Positions 24,976-34,605 are shown, counted from the stretch's first letter. The stretch is 64,000 nucleotides of DNA from Mycobacterium sp. 1554424.7 (GCF_001665295.1 NZ_LZSE01000056.1:80765-144764), one strand, 5' to 3'. The notes: generated from the sequence alone by a model not told the origin. Translations and numbers: made by a program.

Positions 24976-26147
24976 TGGCCTCTGTCCGCCCTTTCCACCA
25001 GCGGCCCGCCCGGGGCGTCGTTCGGGTTCGGCGTGTAGCGGACGTCGGGGATCATCGTCTCGGGGTCGCGGCCCCACGATTGCTCGAGCGCGCGCAGCGC
25101 GCCGGAGAATCCGGTCCCGGTCAGGATGGCGTTGTCGACGGAGCTCATGGTCAGGTCGAGCGTCAGCGACAGGTTGAAGTAGTCGCCGCGGAACGCCTTC
25201 GGCACGGCGTCGACGTCGAACGGCCGGACCAGGATCAGCTTGAGCGCGCGGATCAGATACGGCGCGGCGCGGCCGAGTTCCCGCAACGGGCACTGCAGCG
25301 CCAGCAGGTCCTCGTGCAGGTCGCCCCGGGACGCGGACAGGTATTCGTCCGCGACCCGGCTGAGCCGGCCGGTCGCGTCGACCGCGTTGATCAAGAGGTT
25401 CTGTTTGTCGGCGAAATGCTTGAGCAGCGGCGGGAATTCGGTGAGGACCCGATCGATGACGTCCGAGCGGGGGCCCACGTAGGCCAGCAGCCGGTTGGTG
25501 GAGTCGATGGCTCGGGTGATGTCATCGGTCTGCTCGTTGAGCCGGGCGGTGAACGTGTCCAGCTTGCCCAGGAAGGCGTGGATCTGGTCGGCCCGCCCGT
25601 GCACGATGTTGTAGACCTCGTTCTGCAGCGTTTCCAGGTTCGGGATGCCGCCGCCGCGCAAGATCATCGCGAGGCTGGCCAGCGTCTGCTCGGTCGTGGG
25701 ATACGCCGACGCGTTCTGCAGTGGGATGGTGTCGCCCGGCTTCAGCGGCTCCGGCGACGGGTTGGGCGGCGCGGCCAGCTCGATGTGCTGGGAGCCCAAC
25801 AGGCTGGTCTGCCCGATCTTCGCGGTCGCGTTCTTGGGTAGCTGCACGCTCTTGTCGACGCGCAGGGTCAGCGTGGCCACCCAGTTCTTCAGGGCGATCG
25901 CGCGGACCGTGCCGACGAAGACGTCGGCCACCCGCACCCGGCTGTTGTCGTTGAGGGCCAGCGTGTCGGGCATCTGCACGTAGATGACGTAGGAGCCGGG
26001 TCCACTGCCCGGGCCGCCGGGCATCGGCACGTTCGCGATGCCGTGCCACTTAGCGCACGACGTCAGCGCCGCGCCGGCGACCAGCAGGGCCATCGCCTGC
26101 CGCGCCCGGTACCGGACCCGTATGCCGAAGGCGCGCAACGTATTCAC
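24969..26147 (-). CDS. mceE: Mce family lipoprotein MceE
   Basis: Protein of 392 residues. The N-terminal signal ends in the lipobox LTSC (Cys31), as expected because the E subunit of each mce operon is a lipoprotein. The MCE domain follows (YVIYVQMPDTLALNDNSRVRVADVFVGTV-type sequence, about residues 53-130), then a long helical region. The GTG start at 26147 overlaps the mceD stop in GTGA. It probably anchors the Mce complex in the membrane. Confidence 0.92.
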   Translation of the reverse strand: MNTLRAFGIRVRYRARQAMALLVAGAALTSCAKWHGIANVPMPGGPGSGPGSYVIYVQMPDTLALNDNSRVRVADVFVGTVRAIALKNWVATLTLRVDKSVQLPKNATAKIGQTSLLGSQHIELAAPPNPSPEPLKPGDTIPLQNASAYPTTEQTLASLAMILRGGGIPNLETLQNEVYNIVHGRADQIHAFLGKLDTFTARLNEQTDDITRAIDSTNRLLAYVGPRSDVIDRVLTEFPPLLKHFADKQNLLINAVDATGRLSRVADEYLSASRGDLHEDLLALQCPLRELGRAAPYLIRALKLILVRPFDVDAVPKAFRGDYFNLSLTLDLTMSSVDNAILTGTGFSGALRALEQSWGRDPETMIPDVRYTPNPNDAPGGPLVERADRGQC

Positions 26148-27712
26148 GATCCCAGTCCTGCCGATGCCGCCGCCTCGGCGGGCGGGGGTGTCGGGGCGAC
26201 CGGTCCGGGGATCACACCCGGCCCGGGTGGCGGCGGTGGGATCGGCACCTGCGGGGCGCGCACGCCGATGGGTGGCAGCACCGGGTACTCGTCGTACGCG
26301 TTGGGCGGTCCCGGTGGCGTCTGCAGCCCCGACTGCGGGGGCGCGATGTCCGGGCCGCCCATCAGTTCGGCCAGCGACTCGGGGGTCAGCAGGCCGGCGG
26401 TGATCGGACCCACCTGCTGCCCCTGCATGCCGGGGGCGACGACCCAGCCGGGCTGGGTGTTGCGGTGCGACAACGGGGTATCGGGGACCCAGATCCCAGG
26501 CACGGTCGTGTCCTTGTACCCGTTCGGCGGCTGCAGCCGGGGCTCCGAGTAGGCGACCTCCTTGGGCAGCGTCTCGGCGGTGGAAAACAGGTTCAGCCCG
26601 AAGGGCAGGTAGTTGAACTTGATCGCGTCGAGGACCGGCGCCAGGTATTGCGCGCACAGTTCGGCGGAATCCTGGTAGCCGAGCCGGCTGCCCGCCTGAA
26701 TCATGCTGCAGACGAACTGCATTGGATTCGCGAAGTTCGGGATCGCCGGGATGGACATGACCGCGCCGTGCGTCGGGTGATAGATCTGGCTGAGGTTCGT
26801 CTCCAGCGTCGGCAGCACGTGCAGGGCGGTCTCCAAACCGTTCAGCGGATCGGGCTGGACCAGCGTGTTGGTCAGGGTGGCGAGGTTGTTGACATCGGTG
26901 GCCAGCACGCCGCGGTTCTTGTCCAGGAACGGGCGCAGCGTGCCGAGCAGGGAATCGAATTGCTGTATCGCAGTGGATAGCTCACGATCGGACCCGGTGA
27001 GCTTGTCGGTGAACTGGGCCAGGTTCTGGTTCAGCGCGACGAACTGCTGGTCGTCTTTGTGCAGGGCGTTGACGAACTGCGCCAGGCTGCGCACCACGGC
27101 GAAGAAGTCGCCGCGGCCCTCGTTGAGCGCGGTCAACGCCCGCGACAGGCTGTTCAGCGTGGCGTTGATCTGCTTGCCCTTGCCGGCCAGCCCGTCGGCG
27201 AACGACTCGATGGCATCACCGAACGGGCCCTTCGGCTGCTCGGGTGTCGGGCCCAACTTGTTGATGACGTTGGCGACGCTCTGGCTCAATTGGTCCCACT
27301 CCGTCGGGACCTGCGTGCGTTCGATGGGGATGACGGCGTTGTCGCCCATCACCGGGCCGCCTTTGTAAGGCGGCTCCAACTGAATGTTGCGCGACGCCAC
27401 CAGGGTTGGGTTCACGATCACGGCGGACGCGTTGGCGGGCACCTTGTATTTGTTGTCGTAGTGAAACGTCACCCGCATCTTGTCGCCGGCCGGCTCGATC
27501 TTGTCGACCGAGCCGACGCGGACGCCCATGATCTGGACCTTGTCCCCGGCGTAGAGCGCGTTCGCCTCCGGGAAGTACGCGACGACTCTGTTGGTGGTCA
27601 GCTTGTTGTACAGCTGCACACCGAGGTACCCCGCGAGCAGCGCCAGAGCCACGACCAGCACCCCGATGACCGGCCGGACGCGCAGGTTGCGAAAGGTGTT
27701 GACGGCACTCAA
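26144..27712 (-). CDS. mceD: Mce family protein MceD
   Basis: Protein of 522 residues. An anchor helix at residues 14-34 is followed by the MCE domain (VVAYFPEANALYAGDKVQIMGVRVGSVDKI), a helical needle segment and a C-terminal tail of about 100 residues rich in Pro and Gly. The only start compatible with the neighbouring stop is TTG at 27712, overlapping mceC as TTGA. TTG starts are weak and may lower subunit D supply relative to the others, if the start is right. Confidence 0.9.
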   Translation of the reverse strand: MSAVNTFRNLRVRPVIGVLVVALALLAGYLGVQLYNKLTTNRVVAYFPEANALYAGDKVQIMGVRVGSVDKIEPAGDKMRVTFHYDNKYKVPANASAVIVNPTLVASRNIQLEPPYKGGPVMGDNAVIPIERTQVPTEWDQLSQSVANVINKLGPTPEQPKGPFGDAIESFADGLAGKGKQINATLNSLSRALTALNEGRGDFFAVVRSLAQFVNALHKDDQQFVALNQNLAQFTDKLTGSDRELSTAIQQFDSLLGTLRPFLDKNRGVLATDVNNLATLTNTLVQPDPLNGLETALHVLPTLETNLSQIYHPTHGAVMSIPAIPNFANPMQFVCSMIQAGSRLGYQDSAELCAQYLAPVLDAIKFNYLPFGLNLFSTAETLPKEVAYSEPRLQPPNGYKDTTVPGIWVPDTPLSHRNTQPGWVVAPGMQGQQVGPITAGLLTPESLAELMGGPDIAPPQSGLQTPPGPPNAYDEYPVLPPIGVRAPQVPIPPPPPGPGVIPGPVAPTPPPAEAAASAGLGS

Positions 27713-29268
27713 TTCTGGTTACCTCCGGTGACGCCGCTGCCTCCCGTGCCGCCGGGGTTGATGAACGGGGCCGGCAGCTGGTTTCCCGGTCCGGGAGGCG
27801 CGGGTGGCCCCGGTGGCAGGCCGGGCGCGAAGGTCGACGGCGGCGGTGGCGGACCGGCAGGTTGCAGATTCTCGGTGCGCGCGCCCGGCGGCGCCTGGGT
27901 CGGCAGCGGCACCGGCGTGCCCGGCACGTCCGGGGGCGGCTCACCCGGACGCCCGGCGATCGCGACACCCGGCGTCGGGGGCAGGCCGTTCGGGTTGGGC
28001 GGCGAGCCCTGCACGTCGATCGGCGCCGGGAAGCTGCCGCCGAACGGGCCGACGTTTACGCCCGTGCACGGCAACGGGTTCCACGGCCGCGGCAGCGCGT
28101 CGGCCGGTGGGGTGTACGAGCACGCCGTGCCCGGCGGGACGGCCGGTCCCGGATGGTCCGGCGTGCCCTCCAGCACCGGAGGCGCCGGCGGCGGCGCCCC
28201 GTTGGGGAACCGGGTCCCGTTCGGGTCGGGCCAGCGGAACTCGGGCAGCCCGGCGCTGCGCCAGAAGTCCTCCGGGTCGATACCGCGCTTCTTGAAGGCG
28301 GCGTCGACGAACGGCTGCAAGATCCAGTACGGCAGCAGGTTGGACAGGACGATCTTGAAGTACGGTCCCGAGGCGACGGATTCACCCAGCGATGCGGCGA
28401 ATTGGCTGACGTACGTGAGGGTTTGGGCCAGGTCGTCCTTGCGTGCCACCAGCACATCGGTGATGGCGTGCAACTGCTCCAGCACGGGGTTGAGGCTCGG
28501 GTTGTCGTTGATGAACCCCTGCACCTGGGTCGAGAAGGCGGAAACGTTTTGCAGCAGGGCGTCGATGGCGCGGCCGCGTTCGTTGAACGCGACCAGCAGC
28601 GTCTTGGCGTTGACCAGCAACCGGTCGATCTGCTCGCTGCGGTCACCGAGCACGCCGGCCACCTGGTGGGCCTGGGCGAGCAGGTGCTTGATCTGTTCGT
28701 CGCGCCTGCCGATGGTGTCGGAGAACTTGGTCAAACCGTCGAGCGTGGCGCTCAGGTGTGGGTAGGTCTGGTCGATGGTCTGCGTCAAGACGTTCAGCGA
28801 GCGCTTGACGGTGTCGATGTCCCAGCCGGCGGCGGCCCTGGTGATGTCGAAATTCGCGTCGTAGAGCTGATAGGGGGTGGTGCTTTGGCTCAGCGGCAAG
28901 ACGCTCCCCGGCCGCAATATCTGGTTTCCGCGCGGCTCGATCTCGAGAACCTTTTTACCCAGGATGGTGTCGGTCTTGATCGCGAGCCGGCTCTCGGTGC
29001 CGATGGTGTTCGCGCCGATGTTGAACTTGATCAGCACGTGGTCGCCGTCGATGGCGAAGGACTCCACCTTGCCGACGTTCACGCCGGTGATGCGCACCTT
29101 GTCGCCCTTGTTCAGTTGGCCGGTGTCGGTGAACTGACCGTAGAAGCTCGGACTGGCGAAGATCATCGGCACACTGGTGAAGCTTTGGCCGACGATGACG
29201 CCGAGAATCAACACCGTGATGCCCATGAGACCCACACGGCTGCGGTTGAACTCGGTCAGCGTTCTCAT
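27709..29268 (-). CDS. mceC: Mce family protein MceC
   Basis: Protein of 519 residues. Anchor helix at 13-36, MCE domain at about 38-115 (FYGQFTDTGQLNKGDKVRITGVNVGKVESF), helical segment to about 330. The C-terminal third is extremely proline-rich, with runs such as PPPPPSTFAPGLPPGPPAPP, as in known MceC proteins. The ATG at 29268 overlaps the mceB stop (ATGA). The proline tail probably crosses peptidoglycan or contacts other wall components. Confidence 0.92.
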   Translation of the reverse strand: MRTLTEFNRSRVGLMGITVLILGVIVGQSFTSVPMIFASPSFYGQFTDTGQLNKGDKVRITGVNVGKVESFAIDGDHVLIKFNIGANTIGTESRLAIKTDTILGKKVLEIEPRGNQILRPGSVLPLSQSTTPYQLYDANFDITRAAAGWDIDTVKRSLNVLTQTIDQTYPHLSATLDGLTKFSDTIGRRDEQIKHLLAQAHQVAGVLGDRSEQIDRLLVNAKTLLVAFNERGRAIDALLQNVSAFSTQVQGFINDNPSLNPVLEQLHAITDVLVARKDDLAQTLTYVSQFAASLGESVASGPYFKIVLSNLLPYWILQPFVDAAFKKRGIDPEDFWRSAGLPEFRWPDPNGTRFPNGAPPPAPPVLEGTPDHPGPAVPPGTACSYTPPADALPRPWNPLPCTGVNVGPFGGSFPAPIDVQGSPPNPNGLPPTPGVAIAGRPGEPPPDVPGTPVPLPTQAPPGARTENLQPAGPPPPPSTFAPGLPPGPPAPPGPGNQLPAPFINPGGTGGSGVTGGNQN

Positions 29269-30305
29269 TGCGGCGAGCACCTGCCGGTGGGCTGCTGCCA
29301 GATCCTGACGGTCCGGACCGGGCCGCCGGCCTGCAGCCCGTTCCACTTGATAGTCAGGTCGCAGAGGTAGAAGTTCACCCAGTCGCCGTACAGGCCGATG
29401 CTGCGTCCGATCAGGTTGAGCGCGGTCGGCGTCTTGTGGATCAGGTCGCTGAGCTGATCCCTCTGGTCGACGAGCGGCTGCTGGAGCGCCTGCAGGTAGT
29501 CGATCTCCTTGTGCAGCAGGGCGCGGTTGTCGGCCAGCAGGTTGGCCACGGTCCCGGCGGCGTTGCTGATGTTCGCGGTGCCGGCGGCCAGCGGGTCCGC
29601 GTGGTTCTCCAGCCCGGTGATCAACCGCTCGAAGTTGTCGACGGTCTGGTCGAACTCCTTGCGGTGCCGAACCGTGGTGTCCAGCACCACATTCAGGTTC
29701 TTGACCACCTCGCCGATCGCCTCGTCGCGTTCGGCGAGGTGTGAGGTCAGCTGCGCGGTCTGGTCGAGGATGTCGTTGATGGTGCCGCCCTGACCCTGGA
29801 ACACGGTGATGATCGCCGACGCGATGGTGTTGACCTTTTCCGGATCCAGCGCCCGGAACAGGGGTTTGAAGCCCCCGATCAGGGCGTCGAGATCCAGCGC
29901 CGGTGAGGTTCGGGAGAGCGGGATGAATCCGCCCGGCGGCAGCACGCGGTCGGCGCCCGCCCCGTCGCCGCGTTTGAGTTCCAGGAAGCGGTTGGCGAAC
30001 AGGTCGAGGTAGCGGATCTGGGCCGTCGTCGACTGGTAGAGCGGAATCGAGCGGTCGACGGCGAAGTCCACCTGCGCCTTTCGGCCGCCGTCGACCAGCC
30101 GCACCTTCTTGACCTTGCCGACCTCCACTCCCGAGGCGCGGACGAACTGGCCGTCCTTGAGGCCGCTGGCATTGCTGAACTCCGCGGTATAGCTGTTGGT
30201 GCGGGTGAAGCGCAGCTGGGCGAAAACGACCACGATCGAGACGGTGATCAGCGACAGCACCAACGAGACGATGCCGAGCTTGATGGCGGAGCCGGTGATC
30301 TTCAT
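29265..30305 (-). CDS. mceB: Mce family protein MceB
   Basis: Protein of 346 residues, the shortest Mce subunit here. Anchor helix at residues 9-30, MCE domain (TAEFSNASGLKDGQFVRASGVEVGKVKKV) at about 40-115, then a long coiled helical part and a short C-terminal end without a proline tail. The ATG at 30305 overlaps the mceA stop (ATGA). Confidence 0.92.
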   Translation of the reverse strand: MKITGSAIKLGIVSLVLSLITVSIVVVFAQLRFTRTNSYTAEFSNASGLKDGQFVRASGVEVGKVKKVRLVDGGRKAQVDFAVDRSIPLYQSTTAQIRYLDLFANRFLELKRGDGAGADRVLPPGGFIPLSRTSPALDLDALIGGFKPLFRALDPEKVNTIASAIITVFQGQGGTINDILDQTAQLTSHLAERDEAIGEVVKNLNVVLDTTVRHRKEFDQTVDNFERLITGLENHADPLAAGTANISNAAGTVANLLADNRALLHKEIDYLQALQQPLVDQRDQLSDLIHKTPTALNLIGRSIGLYGDWVNFYLCDLTIKWNGLQAGGPVRTVRIWQQPTGRCSPQ

Positions 30306-31627
30306 GGGTTGATCGTGTTGTCCCCGACTTGGCGGCCCCACACGTACTCGATGGCGTACGGGGAGCCGGTGTCCAGGTGGTTGTACGGCGCGAGGCTGGC
30401 GCCGGTGTCGAGCACCAGCTCGGGTGCGGGCCACAGGTCATGGGTGATGGTCTGCCAGCAGCCCGGTGCGCCCCCGGGCCCGCCCCGGGCGTTGACCCGG
30501 GGCAGATTGTCCGGGAACACATAGGGATTCGGCGCCCCGCCCACCAGCCCGGCGAGTCCGAGCAGCCCCATGGTGGCCACGGTGCCCGCCAGTCCCGGGA
30601 GCGTCAGGATGCCGCCCAAGCCCGACGTCAGCTCGGTCATGGTCCTCAGCGCGTAGCCGTTGCCGCCGCCCGTCGTCGCGAAGGCCGCGGGTTCTTCGTC
30701 GTAGTAATTGCGGATGGTGCAGAAGAATTCGGGGCTGTAGGTGTCGAGCAGCTGGGCGGTGGGCACCAGATCCGCCACGCCGCGCTGGAAGTAGGGGCCG
30801 CCACGGGCGAAGATGTCTTCGCCGGTGTTGCCCAGCCCGGCCGCGGCGAGCAACGCGGCGTCCAGGTCGGCCTCCTGGCGGTGCAGCGTGCGCGCCGTGA
30901 TCACCGCGTGGTTGAGCGAGTCCAACAGATCCGGCGCGGCGTTGGCATAGGTGTCGCCCAGGGCCGCCAACCGCGCAATGTCGTGGCGGATCTGGGGCAT
31001 TTGCGGATTGATGTCGTCGAGGATGGCGTTGCCGTTGACGATCGGCTGCCCGAACTTGTCGCCGAGCCCGGTCAACGCCTGCGCGGCCGCGGCCAGCGTG
31101 AGGTTCACCTTGACCGGGTCCACCTTGTCAGCGATCGAGGTGATCGTCCCGAACAGCGTGTTGAACTCCGTCGTCACCGACCGCGCCTCGATCACCTGTC
31201 GCGTGGTAACGCGTTGCGGCGACGGGTCTTTCGGAGAGGTCAACGACACATATTTGTTGCCGAACACCGTGGTCGCCTTGATATTGGCCTCCACGTTGGC
31301 CGGAATCAGGTCGATGTACTTGGGGTCGACGTCCAAGACGAACTTGGCCGCCGGCACGCCATCACGCTGGATTTGCGAAATGCTGGCCACCCGGCCGATT
31401 TCCACCCCGTTGTAGGTGACCTTCGAATTCGGATCCATCACCAAACCGGACCGGGGCGCCACCATCGTCAGGGGTGTCTTCGGCGTGAGCCGGCCCCGGA
31501 ACTGCAGCCACACGAACGACAACACCACCGCGGCGACCACAAGGAACACCGCGGCCGTCGTCTTGTACGGCGGGATCCGTGGCGGGTGGTCTTTGATTTG
31601 CGGGGCCGTGGCTCTCGGGGTTGTCAT
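30302..31627 (-). CDS. mceA: Mce family protein MceA
   Basis: Protein of 441 residues and first Mce subunit of the operon. Anchor helix at residues 22-43, MCE domain with MVAPRSGLVMDPNSKVTYNGVEIGRVASI at about 55-130. The C-terminus ends GRQVGDNTINP, which I recall from Mce1A/Mce2A of M. tuberculosis; together with the ARGGPGGAPGCWQ segment it points to an mce1/mce2-like rather than mce4-like operon. It begins 7 bases after yrbEB. Mce1-type systems import fatty or mycolic acids; substrate here is inferred only. Confidence 0.92.
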   Translation of the reverse strand: MTTPRATAPQIKDHPPRIPPYKTTAAVFLVVAAVVLSFVWLQFRGRLTPKTPLTMVAPRSGLVMDPNSKVTYNGVEIGRVASISQIQRDGVPAAKFVLDVDPKYIDLIPANVEANIKATTVFGNKYVSLTSPKDPSPQRVTTRQVIEARSVTTEFNTLFGTITSIADKVDPVKVNLTLAAAAQALTGLGDKFGQPIVNGNAILDDINPQMPQIRHDIARLAALGDTYANAAPDLLDSLNHAVITARTLHRQEADLDAALLAAAGLGNTGEDIFARGGPYFQRGVADLVPTAQLLDTYSPEFFCTIRNYYDEEPAAFATTGGGNGYALRTMTELTSGLGGILTLPGLAGTVATMGLLGLAGLVGGAPNPYVFPDNLPRVNARGGPGGAPGCWQTITHDLWPAPELVLDTGASLAPYNHLDTGSPYAIEYVWGRQVGDNTINP

Positions 31628-31633
31628 GGGCGG

Positions 31634-32506
31634 CTACACCGTGAGGTTGAAGTTCGGGCTTTTGCCGTAGACCGCCATCGCGGTCAGCACGACGACGACG
31701 ACGATCGTGATCAACGACAGCCGCATCGACCGGCCGACGGCTTCGCCGACGCCGACCGGGCCTCCGCTGGCGGTGTAGCCGTAGTAGCAGTGGGTGGTCA
31801 TCACGACCACGGCGACGAGGATCACCTCGGCGAACGACCAGCCCACATCGTTGAGGCGCAGGAACGTGTGGAAGTAGTGGTTGTACGTGCCGGCGGACTG
31901 GCCGTAGAAAAAGACCGTCGTGACCTGCTGGGACAAGAAGGCCAGGGTGATCGCCAACCCGTAGAGCGGGATGATGACGACGAGACCCGCCACCACCCGG
32001 GTGGACGCCAGGAAGGCGACCGACCGGATGCTCATCACCTCCAGCGCGTCGATCTCCTCGCTGATGCGCATGGCGCCCAGTTCCGCGGTGGCTCCGGCGC
32101 CGACCGTCGCGGCCAGCGCCTGACCGGCGGCCACGGGGGCCACGAACCGCACGTTGACCAGAGCGGCCAAGAACCCGGTGAACGCCTCGACACCGATGTT
32201 GCCCAGCGTCGCGTAGCCCTGGATGGCGACCAGCGAGCCGGCGGACAGGGTGATGAAGCCGACGATGGCGGCGGTGCCGCCGACCACGGCCATCGCCCCG
32301 GTGCCCATCCCCATCTGGGCGACCATCCGCAGCATCTCCTTGTGGTAGCGGCGCATGGCGAAGGGGATCTGCCCGACGGCGGTCAGCGCGAACCAGACCA
32401 TCTGCCCGATCTCCACGAATGCCCGGACGGGGGCCTCCCCGTATCGACTGAGGCTGGCCCACGAGAAGCGGGCGGGCGCCGGGGAGGCGGCTGCGGTGAC
32501 GGTCAT
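31634..32506 (-). CDS. yrbEB: YrbE family permease B
   Basis: Membrane protein of 290 residues of the MlaE/YrbE permease family, with five or six helices and the EIDALEVMSIRSVAFL motif of the cytoplasmic loop. It pairs with YrbEA to form the transmembrane part of the Mce lipid importer, powered by an ATPase (MceG) encoded elsewhere. The ATG at 32506 shares one base with the yrbEA stop (TGATG). Confidence 0.92.
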   Translation of the reverse strand: MTVTAAASPAPARFSWASLSRYGEAPVRAFVEIGQMVWFALTAVGQIPFAMRRYHKEMLRMVAQMGMGTGAMAVVGGTAAIVGFITLSAGSLVAIQGYATLGNIGVEAFTGFLAALVNVRFVAPVAAGQALAATVGAGATAELGAMRISEEIDALEVMSIRSVAFLASTRVVAGLVVIIPLYGLAITLAFLSQQVTTVFFYGQSAGTYNHYFHTFLRLNDVGWSFAEVILVAVVVMTTHCYYGYTASGGPVGVGEAVGRSMRLSLITIVVVVVLTAMAVYGKSPNFNLTV

Positions 32507-33300
32507 CAGCGCCCCGTTCCGAACCGGACACCGATGGTGGTGAGCGCCGCGTTGACGGCGAACAGGGCGATGAAGCACAGCACCACCGTCTCGTTGACGG
32601 CGGTCCCCAGGCCCTTGGATCCGCCTTTCACGATCAGCCCGCGGTAGCAGCCGACGAGGCCGGCGATCAGCCCGAACGTCGCGGCCTTGATGAACGCGAT
32701 GGTCACCTCGGGCAGGCCGGTCAGCGCCGTCAGCGTGGAGAGGTAGGCGCCGCTCGAGACGTTCTGCAGGTAAACGCTGAACAGGTAGCCGCCCCCCAGG
32801 CCGACGGCGACCACGAGGCCGTTGAGCAGCACCGCGACCATCGTCGAGGCGACGACGCGGGGGACCACCAGCCGGTGGATGGGGTCGATGCCGAGCACCT
32901 CGAGGGCGTCGATCTCCTCGCGGATGGTGCGCGCGCCGAGGTCGGCGCAGATGGCGGTGCCCCCGGCGCCGGCGACCACCAGCACGGTCACGATCGGGCC
33001 GAGCTGGGTGACCGCGCCGATCGCGGCGCCGGCACCGGAGACGTCGGCGGCGCCGATCTCGGCCAGCAGCAGGTTGAGCGTGAAGATGAGCAGCACGGTT
33101 TCCGGGATGGACACCGCGATGGTGGGCAGCAGCGACACCCGCATGAGGAACCAGCCGGTCCAGATGAACTCGCGCCACTCGAACGGCTGCCTGAGGGCTT
33201 TGCCGGTCAGCACGCACATCCGGAAGAACCCGCCGGCCACTTCGGTGCCCGGCCGGATCCGTTGGCCCACTTTGCCGGCGAACGATTGCGTGGTGGTCAT
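32506..33300 (-). CDS. yrbEA: YrbE family permease A
   Basis: First gene of the mce operon, 264 residues. It has the MlaE fold with the REEIDALEVLGIDPIHRLVVPR loop motif and several membrane helices. The ATG at 33300 begins MTTTQSFAGKVG. Upstream lie 555 bases without a clear gene that hold a palindrome shared with the promoter region of the TetR gene at 33856-34533. Confidence 0.92.
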   Translation of the reverse strand: MTTTQSFAGKVGQRIRPGTEVAGGFFRMCVLTGKALRQPFEWREFIWTGWFLMRVSLLPTIAVSIPETVLLIFTLNLLLAEIGAADVSGAGAAIGAVTQLGPIVTVLVVAGAGGTAICADLGARTIREEIDALEVLGIDPIHRLVVPRVVASTMVAVLLNGLVVAVGLGGGYLFSVYLQNVSSGAYLSTLTALTGLPEVTIAFIKAATFGLIAGLVGCYRGLIVKGGSKGLGTAVNETVVLCFIALFAVNAALTTIGVRFGTGR

Positions 33301-33855
33301 CGGCGCGGTCCCCGAGGCGAATGCTCAACGGATGGCGCCTGTTCTGCCGGCCGTTCGAGCGAGGTGGGGGAGACGCCGACGTGTCGGGCGTCGTTTCGAT
33401 CCGCAATCTCACCCGTAGCGTGGCGGCGCCCCAAAAGCCGAGTCAGCACAGGGTATTTCGATAACGGCTCGAGTGGCGACGCCTGCCGGTTGGTGCGCGC
33501 CCGGTTGCGGCCAATGAGCGCTGGGCGCGGGCGTAGGACCTCATCGTGCCGTTGGGCGCGCGGTCCGACACGGTGGTTTTGCCACGCGGCGGTCCCGGTC
33601 CCCGCCCTGCGGCCCGCCGCCGCCATCGTTTGCGCCACGCTGCAACTATCGCATCAGACCGTACGTGCGGTCAATAAATTGCAAATGTCGCCCACTTTCG
33701 CCCCGGAACGCAGTCCGCGATCCGCGGATCGTCGGGATTTATCAGGGGTTTTGCGTTTTACCCCGCCTGGCCGGGGCACGGTCGGCTCACGGCGCGTATC
33801 CACGTCGCCTGCCGGCGAATTGGGTTCGCGCCCAAAGCGTTCCGTCGATTGCGCG
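33301..33855. other. Gene-free mce promoter region
   Basis: No convincing gene is present; a 113-codon minus-strand frame at 33297-33638 has no recognisable features. The region holds the palindrome at 33657-33672 and a perfect 14-bp palindrome CGATCCGCGGATCG at 33718-33731. It must carry the promoter of the yrbE-mce operon. Confidence 0.6.
33657..33672. promoter_or_regulatory. GACCGTACGTRCGGTC-type palindrome, copy 2
   Basis: GACCGTACGTGCGGTC is symmetric at 7 of 8 base pairs. It lies 357 bases before the yrbEA start. Similar sequences at 34549 and 23278 suggest one regulator for the TetR gene, the mce operon and the triple-Phd gene. Confidence 0.6.
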
Positions 33856-34533
33856 TCAGCGTCCGCCGGCCCTGGCCGCGGCGAGGCATTCGCGCACCAC
33901 CGCAACGACGCCGCCGGAAGGGTTCGTCCACTTGCTCAGCCCGAGGCGATCGAGCAGGAGGCCGCCGAGGAACACGTCGACGAAAGCCGCGCCGACCTGT
34001 TCGGGTGTCCGCGAATCGGCGGGATCGAACCACACCCACATCCATTCCAGCGATCCCCACAGCTGCAGTGCCGCCAATTCGACGTCCACGCTTCGGAACA
34101 CGCCCATGTCTATCCCGTTGCGGATTTCGTCAACCGCGTGTGTTTGCAGTTGGTCGCGCAATTTGCGCACGTGTTGCATCGCCGGGTCATCGAACAGCTG
34201 GACCACCTCGCGCTGGCTCGCGACCGTCGCGTCGCGGGCGCTCACCTGCAGCAGTGCGGAGGTGTAAATGATTGCGGCGATCCGTTCGTGCGGCGCCGCC
34301 AGGCGATCCCAGACCATCCGCAGGACGTCGAGCTGGAGGGCGAGGTGGGTCTCTTCGAGCTCCCGCAGCATCTGAGCTTTGGTACCGAAGTGATGAACGA
34401 TGGTGCCTTTGGACATGCCGAGCTCGTCGGCGATGTCGCCGATATTCGTTCTCTCATAACCACGTTCGGCGACATAGCGGACGAACGCGTCGAGTATCTC
34501 GCTACGCCTGCCAGGCGATCTGGGCATCTTCAA
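33856..34533 (-). CDS. TetR family regulator next to the mce operon
   Basis: Protein of 225 residues. The helix-turn-helix covers about residues 10-55 (RRSEILDAFVRYVAERGYERTNIGDIADELGMSKGTIVHHFGTKAQML). The ligand domain contains LQLWGSLEWMWVWF, an aromatic-rich stretch. The ATG is at 34533; ATG 34527 is possible. A palindrome 16 bases upstream matches one in the mce promoter region, so it is a good candidate for the local mce repressor. In orientation it precedes the mce operon on the same strand. Confidence 0.88.
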   Translation of the reverse strand: MKMPRSPGRRSEILDAFVRYVAERGYERTNIGDIADELGMSKGTIVHHFGTKAQMLRELEETHLALQLDVLRMVWDRLAAPHERIAAIIYTSALLQVSARDATVASQREVVQLFDDPAMQHVRKLRDQLQTHAVDEIRNGIDMGVFRSVDVELAALQLWGSLEWMWVWFDPADSRTPEQVGAAFVDVFLGGLLLDRLGLSKWTNPSGGVVAVVRECLAAARAGGR

Positions 34534-34548
34534 CCCTTCGGCATAACT

Positions 34549-34564
34549 AACCGTACGAACGGTC
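34549..34564. promoter_or_regulatory. GACCGTACGTRCGGTC-type palindrome, copy 3
   Basis: AACCGTACGAACGGTC (inner arms ACCGT/ACGGT) lies 16-31 bases before the TetR ATG at 34533, where autoregulation would act. Confidence 0.6.
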
Positions 34565-34605
34565 TATCATAGCGTTCGGCGACGCGAATACACGTAACGG
34601 TTTGG

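Noticed and set aside
30329-32647. 772-codon open frame on the plus strand
   Set aside because: Antisense to mceA, yrbEB and part of yrbEA; composition dominated by Arg, Gly, His and Asp, typical of a shadow of conserved genes.
33297-33638. 113-codon minus-strand frame upstream of yrbEA
   Set aside because: Basic, low-complexity protein with no known motif; more likely the mce promoter region.
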